A program made the translations under genes and the position numbers. A stretch of 48,472 bases of DNA. It comes from Pseudomonadota bacterium. GTDB taxonomy: Bacteria; Pseudomonadota; Alphaproteobacteria; Rhodospirillales; Magnetospirillaceae. The notes below the pieces were generated by a model. That model was not told where the DNA came from. It saw nothing but the letters and a program-made list of their open reading frames with translations, and made no database searches. Below, piece after piece: positions 6,308-14,632 of this stretch. Every line of letters starts with the position of its first letter. Positions within the stretch are counted from its first letter, which is position 1. The stretch is taken from positions 1-48,472 of the forward strand of contig JAJZVW010000023.1 in assembly GCA_021847015.1 (NCBI GenBank). The letters run 5' to 3'.

Positions 6308-8497
6308 ATGACCGTTGATTCCCCGGGACCCGGAACGTCGCCTCGGTCGCCAACGGGCGCTCACATGTCCTCCGCGCGGGAAGGCGGTGGCGCCGACGGC
6401 TCCCGCATCGTCAACAGTCTCTGCGGCATGTGCGCCACCCATTGTCCGATCCAGGTCGAGGTGAGGGAGGGGCGGGCGGTCTGGTTGCAGGGCAATCCCA
6501 ACGACCGGACCATGGGCACCAGCCTGTGCGCCAGGGGCGCGGCCGGGCTGACGCTGGAGGACGACGACGAACGTCCGCGGCAGCCGATGATCCGGGTCGG
6601 CGCGCGTGGCGCGGGGCAGTGGCGTCCGGTCGGCTGGGACGAGGCGCTGGATTACGTCGCCGGGAAGCTGGCGGAGGCTATCGGCCGGCACGGCTCCCGG
6701 ACCGTGGCCCTGTCCGACCGCGGCGGCCACTTTGCCGACCTCACCCGGAGATTCCTGCGGGCGCTGGGCTCGCCCAACTACTTCGATCACGATTCGTCGT
6801 GCGCCAGCAACGCCCACCACGCCGCCCGCAGCCTGTTCGGATTGGGCCGCGCCGGCCTTTCCTACGACATCAAAGAGACCCGCCATATCGTCCTTTACGG
6901 CCGCAATCTCGTCGAATCGCTGATGGTGAAGGAGGTCAAGGACTTCATCGGTGCGCTGGGAAAGGGCGCGCGCTGCACCTACATCGACCCCCGCGTCAGC
7001 CTCACCGCCTGCAAGGCCACCCGCTACTGGCAGATCCGCCCCGCCACCGATTACGCGCTCAACCTCGCCATCATCCACGAGGTGCTGGCGGACGGCCTGT
7101 ACGACCGCAAATTCGTGGCGCGCTGGGTGAGCGGCATGGATTACCTGGCCGAGGCGGTGCGCGGCTGCACCCCGGAATGGCAGGAGGCCCATACCGGCAT
7201 TCCCGCCGCCGAACTCCGCGCCTTCGTGCGCGAAATCGCCGAGGACGCTCCCAACGTGATCTTTCACGGCGGCTGGATGACGGCGCGTCACCGCCAGTCC
7301 TTTTACGTCAGCCGCACCGCCTACATCCTCAACGTGCTGATGGGAGCCATCGAGGTTCCGGGCGGCGTCGTCCTCGCCAAGGGACCGGCCGATCTCGGCC
7401 GCAAGGGCCTCAACCGGCTGACGGCGGGCATGCCCGAGGTGCGGGAGGAACGGGTCGACGGCGCCGGCCGGCGGTTGCCCCACATCGACCCGGCGGCCGG
7501 CCTGCTCCACCGGCTGTTCGCGGCCATGGAATGCGGTGCCCCATATCCCATTACCGCCTACGTCGCCTACCGGCACGATCCGCTGACCGGCGCACCCGAC
7601 CCCGAAGCGGTCAAGCGCGCCCTGGACCGGCTCGACCTGCTCGTCGCCATCGACGTCAACTACTCGGAGACCGCCTGGTACAGCGACGTCATCCTGCCCG
7701 AGACCACCTATCTGGAACGCGGAGGCATCATCGCCACCCTGCCGGGACCGAAGCCCGCCTTCGCCATCCGCGATCAGGCCCTCGCACCTCGCTTCGATAC
7801 GCGGCCGGCCTGGTGGATCTTCCGCGAGGTGCTGCGCCGCCTTGGCCTGGGCGGGCGCTTCGATTTCGACGGCATCGAGGACATCTGGCGCCATCAGCTT
7901 GAGGGCACCGGCGTGACCCTCGACGATCTGCGCGCCAAGGGCGTGGTGCCCCTGGCGGAACGCCCGGTTCTGTTCGACCGCGAGGACGGGCTCCGCTTTC
8001 CCACGCCGTCGGGAACCATCGAGATGCGGAGCGCCGTGCTGGACAAGGCCGGGCTGCCCAGTCTGGCCCCCTTCGCCGCGCCCGCCGAATTGGACGAGGG
8101 AGAATTCCGCCTGCTGTTCGGCCGCACCGCCGTCCACACCCACGGCCAGACCATGAACAATCCGCTCCTCCACGACATGCGCCCGGACAATCCTGTTTGG
8201 ATGCATCCCGACCGTGCCGCCGCGCTGGGGATCGCCGACGGCGACGCCGTCGAGATAAGCCGCGGCGGCACCGCCGTCGTAACCACAGTAGAGGTCACAC
8301 CCCTCATCCATCCCGAGGCGGTGTTTCTGTTCCATGGCTATGGCCGCACGGTGCCGGCCCAGACCCGCGCCTGCGGCCGGGGCGTCGCCGACCAGCGGCT
8401 TCAGACCGGTATGCTGCACACGTTCGATCCGGCCGGCGGCGGAAGCGCGATGACCGAGACGATCGTGCGGGTGCGCCGCATCGAGGTGCCGGAATGA
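6308..8497 (+). CDS. Molybdopterin oxidoreductase catalytic subunit (DMSO-reductase family, Phs/Psr-like)
   Basis: This encodes 729 residues from ATG at 6308, with GGAGGGG six bases upstream. The N-terminal [4Fe-4S] motif is Cys39-x2-Cys42-x3-Cys46-x27-Cys74. The molybdopterin domain follows, with DHDSSCASNAHHAA, whose Cys is the likely molybdenum ligand, then YGRNLVESL. The C-terminal MGD-binding domain includes TMNNPLLHDM, LGIADGDAVEI and FHGYGRTVP. There is no twin-arginine signal, so the enzyme should be cytoplasmic. It overlaps the ferredoxin gene by 4 bp (ATGA). Nearest relatives by pattern are the thiosulfate/polysulfide reductase and formate dehydrogenase groups. The substrate cannot be read from the sequence. 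Confidence 0.88.
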   Translation: MTVDSPGPGTSPRSPTGAHMSSAREGGGADGSRIVNSLCGMCATHCPIQVEVREGRAVWLQGNPNDRTMGTSLCARGAAGLTLEDDDERPRQPMIRVGARGAGQWRPVGWDEALDYVAGKLAEAIGRHGSRTVALSDRGGHFADLTRRFLRALGSPNYFDHDSSCASNAHHAARSLFGLGRAGLSYDIKETRHIVLYGRNLVESLMVKEVKDFIGALGKGARCTYIDPRVSLTACKATRYWQIRPATDYALNLAIIHEVLADGLYDRKFVARWVSGMDYLAEAVRGCTPEWQEAHTGIPAAELRAFVREIAEDAPNVIFHGGWMTARHRQSFYVSRTAYILNVLMGAIEVPGGVVLAKGPADLGRKGLNRLTAGMPEVREERVDGAGRRLPHIDPAAGLLHRLFAAMECGAPYPITAYVAYRHDPLTGAPDPEAVKRALDRLDLLVAIDVNYSETAWYSDVILPETTYLERGGIIATLPGPKPAFAIRDQALAPRFDTRPAWWIFREVLRRLGLGGRFDFDGIEDIWRHQLEGTGVTLDDLRAKGVVPLAERPVLFDREDGLRFPTPSGTIEMRSAVLDKAGLPSLAPFAAPAELDEGEFRLLFGRTAVHTHGQTMNNPLLHDMRPDNPVWMHPDRAAALGIADGDAVEISRGGTAVVTTVEVTPLIHPEAVFLFHGYGRTVPAQTRACGRGVADQRLQTGMLHTFDPAGGGSAMTETIVRVRRIEVPE

Positions 8498-9003
8498 GCA
8501 CGTTCGTTCTCGTCCACGAATCCGAGGATTGCATCGGCTGCCAGGCCTGCGAGGTTCATTGCAAGACCAACAAGGGGCTGGGCGCCGGACCGGCGCCCTG
8601 CAAGATCGTCGCGGTCGGCCCGGTGGCGGCGGCCCCGGCGCCGCGTGTCCGCTTCGTTTTCCTGCCGTGCTTCCATTGCGCGGACGCCGCCTGCCTCAAC
8701 GCCTGCCCCACCGGCGCGGTGCGGCGGCGCGACGCCGATGGGATCGTCTTCATCGAGGCCAGCGTCTGCATCGGCTGCAAGAGCTGCATCGTCGCCTGCC
8801 CGTGGGGGGCGGCGCAGTGGGACCCGGAAACGCGCAAGGCGGTGAAGTGCGACCTTTGCAAGGACCGCCTGGATGCCGGGCTCCAGCCCGCCTGTGTCAC
8901 CAAATGCGTGACGGGGTGCCTGAGCCTGTCCAAGGCGGCGGCGCTGCCGGACGACCGGCGCCGGCGCCATGCCGCCGCTTTGGCCGCCGGTATCGGCGGA
9001 TAG
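8494..9003 (+). CDS. Four-cluster ferredoxin subunit (NrfC/PsrB/DmsB-like)
   Basis: This encodes 169 residues. Four Cys quartets are complete: Cys13/16/19/23, Cys59/62/67/71, Cys92/95/98/102 and Cys119/122/134/138, the standard set for four [4Fe-4S] clusters in electron-transfer subunits of the DMSO-reductase superfamily. The start overlaps the catalytic subunit's stop, implying coupled translation. There is no signal peptide, so it should act in the cytoplasm with its neighbours. It presumably carries electrons between the molybdenum subunit and the flavoprotein encoded 14 bp downstream. In membrane-bound relatives a NrfD-type anchor would be the third subunit; none is present. Confidence 0.93.
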   Translation: MSTFVLVHESEDCIGCQACEVHCKTNKGLGAGPAPCKIVAVGPVAAAPAPRVRFVFLPCFHCADAACLNACPTGAVRRRDADGIVFIEASVCIGCKSCIVACPWGAAQWDPETRKAVKCDLCKDRLDAGLQPACVTKCVTGCLSLSKAAALPDDRRRRHAAALAAGIGG

Positions 9004-9017
9004 GCGGGAGGCGAGCC

Positions 9018-11120
9018 ATGGCGGAATGCATGGTCGACCGCGCCCGGCGAATCCTGCGTCGGGCCTGGACCTCGGCCGAGGGCGGCCCCAGGGCCCAGCG
9101 CGCGGCGCTGGCGCGGGCGACCCGGCTGGTGAGCGAAATCGCCAACGGCCGGGCGCAGGCCGGCCATTGGTCCGCGCTCAAGGCCGTCTGCGCCGAACTC
9201 GCCGTTCTCGTCCCCGAGGTCGGTGATGCCCTGGCCGAAGCCCTTGCCGGCGGGGAAGACGAATGGCGCGGCCACATCGAGGCGCGGCACTGCCCGGCCG
9301 GAACCTGCTTTTCGCGCCCGGGCGCACCCTGTCAGGCGCGGTGTCCCGCCAATATCGACATTCCCAGCTTCCTCGCCCATATCGGCCACGGGCGGCACGC
9401 CGATGCGGTCCGGGTGATCGTCGCCGACAATCCGCTGCCCCATGCCTGCGGACTGGTCTGCCCGGCGCCGTGCGAAAGCGCCTGCCTGCGCGGCACGGCC
9501 GGCGAGCCCGTATTTATCCGGCCGATGAAGGCGGTGGCGGCGGAGCATGCCGAGCGGTCGGCGGACCATGTCCTGCCCCGGCCGGCCCGGCCCACGGGAA
9601 AGCGGGTGGCGGTGATCGGCTCGGGCCCCGCCGGATTGAGCGCGGCGTGGTATCTGGCGCTGGCCGGCCACGGGGTGGAGGTCTTCGAGGCGAGCCCGCA
9701 GGCGGGCGGCATGATGCGCTACGGCATCCCCGCGTACCGGCTGCCGGCGGAGGTTCTGGACCGCGAAATCGCCAATCTGGAAGAGCTGGGTGTCACAATG
9801 CGCCTCGGCCGGCGGGTGGAGAACGTGGGAACGATCCGGGATCTGGGCTTCGACGCCGGCTTCCTGGCGCCGGGGCTGCAATTGTCGCGGCGCATCCCCG
9901 TCGCGGGCGGCGAGCTTCCCTTCGTCATCGGCGGGGTGGATTTCCTGCGGGCGGTGCGCAGCGGCGACGATCCGAGGGTGGGGCCGCGCGTGGTCGTGGT
10001 CGGCGGCGGCAACGTCGCGATCGACGTCGCCCTGACCGCGTTGCGCCAGGGGGCGCGCGAGGTTTCCATGGTCTGCCTGGAGGCACGGGAGGAGATGCCG
10101 GCCAGTCCGGGCGAAATCGCCATCGCCCTGGAGGAGGGCGTCGATATCCGCAATTCCTGGGGGCCGGTGTCGGTCAGCCCCGCCCATGAGATCACCTTCC
10201 AGCGCTGCACCCGCGTCCTCGGCGACGACCGCCGCTTCGATCCCCGTTTCGACCCCGCCACGACGGTAACCATGGCCACCGACCACGTCCTCTTGGCGGT
10301 CGGGCAGGCGGCCGACCTGGGTTTCCTTGCCGGCAGCGGCGTGGCGGTCGAGCGCGGCCTGATCGCCGCCGACCGCACCACCCTGGCGACGGCGGAGCCC
10401 GCACTCTTCGCCGGCGGCGATGCGGTGCATGGCGCACGCACCGTGGTCGAGGCGGTGCGTGCCGGCAAGCAGGCGGCGGCGGCCATCGACGCCTATCTGG
10501 CCGGCCGCCTGATCGACACCGCCTGGGGCGTGCCCATGGCGCGCGCAAAGGTGCCGCCGCTTGCCACCGCCGCCGTCGATCGCAGCCTCCATCATCGCCC
10601 GTCCATGCCGGAGCGGGCGGTGGCTGAACGCCGGGACGATTACGGCCCCATCGAATTGGGGCTGGGGGCCGCCGCCGCCCATGCCGAGGCGGGCCGCTGC
10701 CTCCGTTGCGACATTTGCATCGGCTGCGGCCTGTGCGAACTGGTGTGCAGCGAGATCGGCGCCGAGGCGTTGAGGATGGTGGAAACCCCCACCGGGCGCC
10801 TGGCCTTCGACGATTTCACCCGTCCGGCGGAGCGCTGCCTGGGCTGCGGTGCCTGCGCCCAAGCCTGCCCGACCGGTGCCATCCGCGTCGAGGACGGCAA
10901 CGGCGCCCGCGCCACGATCATCACCGGCACGGCGGTCGCCCGCCAGCCGCTGCTGCCCTGCCCAGGCTGCGGGCGCCTGCACCTGCCGCAAAACCTTTGG
11001 GACCACTTGTCCCGCCGCTTGGCTCCGGCGGCGCCGAACCAACTGTGCCCCGATTGTACCCGCGCAGCCCACGCCTCGCGGATCGCCGCGCTCGGCGGAG
11101 GCCATCCTCGGCCGCGGTAA
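9018..11120 (+). CDS. GltD/NfnB-like FAD-NAD(P) oxidoreductase with added ferredoxin and zinc-ribbon-like modules
   Basis: This encodes 700 residues from ATG at 9018, preceded by GGGAGG. Residues 1-90 are helical and unrecognised. Residues about 91-165 carry the GltD-type Fe-S region (Cys92, 97, 105, 109, 144, 148, 152, 156). An FAD Rossmann fold starts at VAVIGSGPAGLSAA (about 198-210), and a second nucleotide fold at VVVVGGGNVAIDVA should bind NAD(P)H. The C-terminus adds two ferredoxin-type clusters (Cys561/564/567/570/573/577 and Cys607/610/613/617). A final CPGC (648-651) and CPDC (677-680) pair could hold zinc or iron. It is the likely NAD(P)H entry or exit module of the enzyme. It is fused and longer than ordinary GltD (about 470 residues). 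Confidence 0.88.
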   Translation: MAECMVDRARRILRRAWTSAEGGPRAQRAALARATRLVSEIANGRAQAGHWSALKAVCAELAVLVPEVGDALAEALAGGEDEWRGHIEARHCPAGTCFSRPGAPCQARCPANIDIPSFLAHIGHGRHADAVRVIVADNPLPHACGLVCPAPCESACLRGTAGEPVFIRPMKAVAAEHAERSADHVLPRPARPTGKRVAVIGSGPAGLSAAWYLALAGHGVEVFEASPQAGGMMRYGIPAYRLPAEVLDREIANLEELGVTMRLGRRVENVGTIRDLGFDAGFLAPGLQLSRRIPVAGGELPFVIGGVDFLRAVRSGDDPRVGPRVVVVGGGNVAIDVALTALRQGAREVSMVCLEAREEMPASPGEIAIALEEGVDIRNSWGPVSVSPAHEITFQRCTRVLGDDRRFDPRFDPATTVTMATDHVLLAVGQAADLGFLAGSGVAVERGLIAADRTTLATAEPALFAGGDAVHGARTVVEAVRAGKQAAAAIDAYLAGRLIDTAWGVPMARAKVPPLATAAVDRSLHHRPSMPERAVAERRDDYGPIELGLGAAAAHAEAGRCLRCDICIGCGLCELVCSEIGAEALRMVETPTGRLAFDDFTRPAERCLGCGACAQACPTGAIRVEDGNGARATIITGTAVARQPLLPCPGCGRLHLPQNLWDHLSRRLAPAAPNQLCPDCTRAAHASRIAALGGGHPRPR

Positions 11121-11155
11121 GCCTGCCGGATTATTCGGTTGCCTTGGACGCGACA

Positions 11156-11184
11156 GCGGTTGCCGGTCATCGACCGGCAACCGC
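11156..11184. terminator. Strong convergent hairpin terminator
   Basis: GCGGTTGCCGGTC (11156-11168), loop ATC, and GACCGGCAACCGC (11172-11184) form a perfect 13-bp stem. It lies between the molybdoenzyme operon and the convergent acetate-type transporter gene, so it can serve both strands. No T-tract follows on either side, so termination may not be the classical intrinsic type. Confidence 0.6.
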
Positions 11185-11192
11185 CCGCCCCA

Positions 11193-11738
11193 TCATGCCG
11201 GCTTTTTGGCCAGGCTGCCGACGGGAAGAGTCCCCGCCATCACCGGGTTCACGACATGGACCGCCGCCAGGTAGAACCCGACGATCGCCGTCGCCCCGAA
11301 CAGCATGCCGCCGATGGTGACGGCGCCCAGGCCCATCGCCAGGAAGGCCAGCAGAAGCAGGCCGAACATCAGCACTAGGCCGATGTTCATGCGGAATGCC
11401 GGGACGAGGAAGACGAAGGTGATGAAGCCCATCAGGAAGTACCACACGCTGATGACCTGAGGCGCAGCGTTCAGAGTTGCGACCAGAGCTCCGTTCATGC
11501 CGCCGATGGCGAGTGCAAGGAAAAAGGAGCCGTAAACGAAGAATGCCGTCGCGACAAAGGAATTGCCGATCGAAAAGGTCAAGGCGCCGCCGACGAACAT
11601 GCAGGCCCCGCCGAAACCCAGCGCCAGGGCCAGTGCCAACCCAAGGCCGTCCATCGGAAGCAAGCCCGCGAACATTCCGGCCAGGATGAACAGCGGTACC
11701 GCGAAACCGTATAAGCCGATTGCGATAGGATCCTTCAT
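11193..11738 (-). CDS. Acetate uptake transporter, GPR1/FUN34/YaaH (SatP) family
   Basis: This encodes 181 residues from ATG at 11738, with AGGGGAAA upstream. Six hydrophobic segments fill the protein. The N-terminal DPIAIGLYGFAVPLFILAG corresponds to the family signature region (NPxPLGLxxFxxxxxLL). The length is close to E. coli SatP (188 residues). Members move acetate or succinate with protons across the inner membrane. It stands alone on the minus strand, convergent with the molybdoenzyme operon. Its upstream region is unusually AT-rich and contains two palindromes (11869-11919). Confidence 0.75.
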   Translation of the reverse strand: MKDPIAIGLYGFAVPLFILAGMFAGLLPMDGLGLALALALGFGGACMFVGGALTFSIGNSFVATAFFVYGSFFLALAIGGMNGALVATLNAAPQVISVWYFLMGFITFVFLVPAFRMNIGLVLMFGLLLLAFLAMGLGAVTIGGMLFGATAIVGFYLAAVHVVNPVMAGTLPVGSLAKKPA

Positions 11739-12023
11739 GTCGTTTCCCCTAGTTTTGGACGTATTGGCGTCAGCAGCGCGGCGTGACGCCCGGACCCGGA
11801 TGTCCGGGAACAGTAATATCATAATTATACACTGAATCGATGTAATGCAACCGGGTTGTTTATATGATGTTATTCTAATAACACCCCATCATTGTTGATG
11901 TATAAGCGTGAGCTTATACTAAAGTTGTTGTAGTTTTTGTCTGTGGCTGAAAAACGGGTCTCGCGGATAGTCACGGTGTCTGCCGCAGGGCTGTTCAGTG
12001 CTCGGCTCGTGTCGCATCCCTCG
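11739..12023 (-). promoter_or_regulatory. AT-rich upstream region of the acetate-type transporter with two palindromes
   Basis: GTTATT-CT-AATAAC spans 11869-11882. GTATAAGC-GTGA-GCTTATAC spans 11900-11919 with perfect 8-bp arms. Both lie 130-180 bp upstream of the transporter's ATG. The AT content is strikingly higher than that of flanking genes. These are candidate operator sites; I recognise no specific regulator consensus. Confidence 0.45.
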
Positions 12024-12096
12024 TTGTCATTCCGAGCCGAAGGCGAGGAATCTTTCGGGCACCTTCGCGAGAAAGATCCCGACTGCGCTCGGGATG
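12024..12096. repeat. Degenerate copy of the MITE-like palindromic element (core only)
   Basis: TTGTCATTCCGAG opens the copy, GGAATCTTTCGGGC and GCGAGAAAGATCC form the core hairpin, and CTCGGGATG closes it. The outer AGCGGTTCTCATTATG-type ends found in the 15.2- and 27.8-kb copies are missing. It ends about 14 bp before a different element, so the two sit side by side. Confidence 0.65.
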
Positions 12097-12110
12097 GGGG
12101 CATTAGAGAG

Positions 12111-12283
12111 CAGGCTGTTGAAAAAGTCGGTCTTTTCAACCGTCACCGCCGCGAAAGCGGGGGTCCATGCCTCCGCGAATACAAGATATAGCGGATAAGC
12201 CTGCTCTTTCGGCCCAACATTGCCCCCCGCTTTCGCGGGGGTGACGAAAAAGCGGGGGTGAAAAATGCTTTTTCAACAGCCTG
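12111..12283. mobile_element. 173-bp MITE-like element with 16-bp terminal inverted repeats
   Basis: CAGGCTGTTGAAAAAG (12111-12126) is matched perfectly by CTTTTTCAACAGCCTG (12268-12283). Inside are second arms of 23 bp with one mismatch (12141-12163 and 12224-12246), built on CCGCGAAAGCGGGGG. It has no coding capacity, so it would depend on a transposase elsewhere. The outer motif is common at ends of small repeats in proteobacteria. It lies between the transporter promoter and pncB. Confidence 0.75.
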
Positions 12284-12440
12284 TTAGAACTGAACACCCC
12301 TGGTGTTCGCCGGAGGAGATGCCCAAGGCATCCGGAGTTCCGCTCCGCCGATTGCGGCAGCCGCCACGGTCGCAAGCGGCGGCGATGACGGGGCCCCCCC
12401 CGGCCACCATGTCATCAGCATGCGGGCTTTGAGGTCTGTG

Positions 12441-13868
12441 ATGGCGGTGAGGATGCACGTGGACGGGGACGACGATCGGGGAATCCCGGCGGGGCGTGAG
12501 GGGGCCGGCGGCGGGCATGCCCTGTTCACCGACCTCTACGAACTGACGATGCTTCAGGCCTACGTCGAGGAGGGCATGACGGATACCGCCGTCTTCAGCC
12601 TTTTCGTGCGCAGGCTTCCGGCCCGGCGCAACGTTCTCCTCGCCTGCGGCCTGGAGGCGGTCCTCGATTATCTGTCGAATCTTCGCTTCGACGACGGGGA
12701 GATCGCCTATCTCGCGTCGCTGGGGCGGTTCTCCGAGCGCTTTCTCGCTTGGCTTCGGGACTTCCGTTTCGAAGGCGATGTCCACGCCGTTCCCGAGGGG
12801 ACGCCGGTGTTCCCCAACGAGCCGATCCTCGAAGTCGTGGCGCCGCTGCCGCAGGCGCAGCTGGTGGAAACCTTCGTGATGAACCAGATCCACCTCCAGA
12901 CCGTGCTGGCGTCCAAAGCGTTGCGCGTGGTGTCCGCGGCGAAGGGACGCCCGGTGATCGACTTCGGCGCCCGGCGGATGCAGGGCATCGACGCCGCCAT
13001 GAAAGGCGTGCGCGCCCTTTACATCGGCGGCGTGGCCGCCACGTCCAACGTGGCGGCCGGAAGGCGCTACGGGATACCGGTCTCGGGCACCATGGCGCAC
13101 AGCTACATCCAGGCGCATGGCGAGGAGGCAACGGCCTTCCGCGCCTTCGCGGACCTTTATCCGGAAACCGTGTTGCTGGTGGACACCTATGACACAATCA
13201 AGGGTGTGCGCAACGTCGTCGATCTGGCGCGAACGCTGGGCGACCGCTTCCGTGTGCGGGCGGTGCGCCTGGATTCGGGCGATCTCTCCCTGCTGGCGCG
13301 CGAGGCCCGCCGCATTCTGGACGAGGCCGGTCTTCGCCGCGTGGGTATTTTCGCCAGCGGCGGCCTGGATGAAGACTCGATCGACGCCCTCGTGTCTTCC
13401 GGTGCGCCGATCGACGCCTTCGGGGTGGGAACCAGCATGGGGGTGTCGGACGACGTCCCCGCCCTCGATATCGCCTACAAGCTCTGCGAATACGCCGGCC
13501 GGGGATGCGTGAAGCTCTCGCCGGGAAAACCGGTTTTCCCCGGCCGCAAGCAGATCTTCCGGCAGGACGAAGGCGGCGAGGACGTGCGCGACGTGATCGG
13601 CCGCACCGGCGAAGCCCTTCCCGGCCGGCCCCTGCTCCTGCCGGTGATGCGCAACGGCCGCCGTCTGCCCGTTGGCGACGTGGACCTGCGCGCGGCGCGG
13701 GATTACGCGCAGCGGCAGGTCGCCCGCCTGCCCGAACGGGTGCGCGGGCTCGCGCAAGCCGATCCGCCTTATCCGGTGGACATCAGTCCGGCGCTGTCCC
13801 ACTTCCAGGAGGCGGCGGTTCGGGAGGCGGGCGATGGCGAGGGCCGAGGACCTGCTGCGGCACGATGA
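12441..13868 (+). CDS. pncB: Nicotinate phosphoribosyltransferase
   Basis: This encodes 475 residues from ATG at 12441, with GAGGT five bases upstream; other in-frame starts lie at 12303, 12420 and 12453. It carries family features: ALFTDLYELTMLQAYVEEGM near the start, VIDFGARRMQGIDAAMKGVRALYIGGVAATSNV, SGTMAHSYIQAHGEEATAF with the phosphorylated His region, DTYDTIKGVRN, VRLDSGDL and FGVGTSMGVSDDVPALDIAYKL. It converts nicotinate and PRPP to nicotinate mononucleotide in NAD salvage. The coding end overlaps the start of pncA by 35 bp, so the two form one unit. Confidence 0.95.
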   Translation: MAVRMHVDGDDDRGIPAGREGAGGGHALFTDLYELTMLQAYVEEGMTDTAVFSLFVRRLPARRNVLLACGLEAVLDYLSNLRFDDGEIAYLASLGRFSERFLAWLRDFRFEGDVHAVPEGTPVFPNEPILEVVAPLPQAQLVETFVMNQIHLQTVLASKALRVVSAAKGRPVIDFGARRMQGIDAAMKGVRALYIGGVAATSNVAAGRRYGIPVSGTMAHSYIQAHGEEATAFRAFADLYPETVLLVDTYDTIKGVRNVVDLARTLGDRFRVRAVRLDSGDLSLLAREARRILDEAGLRRVGIFASGGLDEDSIDALVSSGAPIDAFGVGTSMGVSDDVPALDIAYKLCEYAGRGCVKLSPGKPVFPGRKQIFRQDEGGEDVRDVIGRTGEALPGRPLLLPVMRNGRRLPVGDVDLRAARDYAQRQVARLPERVRGLAQADPPYPVDISPALSHFQEAAVREAGDGEGRGPAAAR

Positions 13869-14409
13869 CGCCGTGGTGGTCGTCGACGTCCAGAACGATT
13901 TCTGTCCCGGAGGGGCGCTGCCGATCACGGACGGCGACACGGTGGTGCCGGTGCTCAACCGCTGGATCGCGGCCGCCGTCGCCAAGGGCGTTCCGGTGTA
14001 CGCGTCGCGGGATTGGCATCCGGCCGGCCATGTCAGTTTCCGGGAGCGCGGCGGCCCCTGGCCGCCTCATTGCCTTCAGGATACCGAGGGTGCGAAGTTC
14101 CATCCGGGCCTCGCCTTGCCCGAATCCGTCGTCAAGGTGACGAAGGGCGCCCGCTTCGACCGCGACCAGAGCTCCGCCTTCGACGAGACCGGGTTTGCCG
14201 TGCGGCTGTGCGAGGACGGCGTCCGCCGTCTGTGGGTCGGCGGCTTGGCCGAGGACGTCTGCGTCCGTGCCACGGTGCTCGATGGTTTGAGGCTCGGATT
14301 CGAGGTGGCGTTGATCGCGGACGCCACCCGCCCCGTCACCCCGGAAGGCGGGGCGGAGGCACGGCGGGACATGCTGCGCGCGGGCGCCGCTATCGTGCCG
14401 ATGGAGTGA
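13834..14409 (+). CDS. pncA: Nicotinamidase
   Basis: This encodes 191 residues from ATG at 13834, with CGGGAGG upstream. It has the catalytic Asp in VVVDVQNDFCPGGAL, the metal-site DWHPAGH, the catalytic Lys in VVKVTKGARFD and the catalytic Cys in GGLAEDVCVRATVLDG. It hydrolyses nicotinamide to nicotinate, the substrate of the overlapping upstream pncB, so the pair makes a complete nicotinamide-to-NaMN salvage step. The isochorismatase-fold gene at 36336-36878 is a separate, less specific relative. Confidence 0.95.
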   Translation: MARAEDLLRHDDAVVVVDVQNDFCPGGALPITDGDTVVPVLNRWIAAAVAKGVPVYASRDWHPAGHVSFRERGGPWPPHCLQDTEGAKFHPGLALPESVVKVTKGARFDRDQSSAFDETGFAVRLCEDGVRRLWVGGLAEDVCVRATVLDGLRLGFEVALIADATRPVTPEGGAEARRDMLRAGAAIVPME

Positions 14410-14437
14410 GGCCGCCGACGCGCCGTCCCTCGGGATG

Positions 14438-14623
14438 TCACTCCCTCAGGATCACGTCGGCGGTAAGCATGGCGGCCACCACCGCGTCCCAGGCCGAGGG
14501 TGGCGCGTCGGCGTCGGGCAGGGGTTGGCGTTCGACCGTGACGCCGTCGTTTCCGGCAAGCGCGTCCTCCACAAAGGTGGCCTCGCGTTTGGGGCCGGTG
14601 GTGAGCAGCAAGACTCGTTTCAT
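14438..14623 (-). CDS. Miniature DsrE/DsrH-like protein C
   Basis: This encodes 61 residues beginning MKRVLLLTTGPKREATFVEDAL, a short beta-alpha opening, and ending in AMLTADVILRE. It is the third gene of a tight three-gene minus-strand set, 9 bp after the stop of the 76-residue gene. It is too short for a full DsrE fold and lacks a conserved Cys, so its link to the DsrEFH group rests mainly on context. Convergent with pncA across 28 bp. Confidence 0.5.
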   Translation of the reverse strand: MKRVLLLTTGPKREATFVEDALAGNDGVTVERQPLPDADAPPSAWDAVVAAMLTADVILRE

Positions 14624-14632
14624 CCCGTCACC

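Noticed and set aside
6179-8419. Long open frame on the minus strand opposite the molybdenum subunit gene
   Set aside because: It is the antisense shadow of a clear catalytic subunit; its His/Gly/Ala/Arg-rich translation has no fold-like pattern and comes from GC-rich third positions.
8556-11180. Very long minus-strand open frame opposite the flavoprotein gene
   Set aside because: The plus strand carries all expected Cys and nucleotide motifs. The minus translation is low-complexity without motifs.
12024-12283. Possible CRISPR array from clustered short repeats
   Set aside because: The repeats are inverted arms of two different elements, not equal direct repeats with regular spacers, and no cas gene is present.
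14410-14437. Possible promoter between pncA and the DsrE-like set
   Set aside because: The 28-bp gap lies between convergent genes and cannot serve as a promoter for either.
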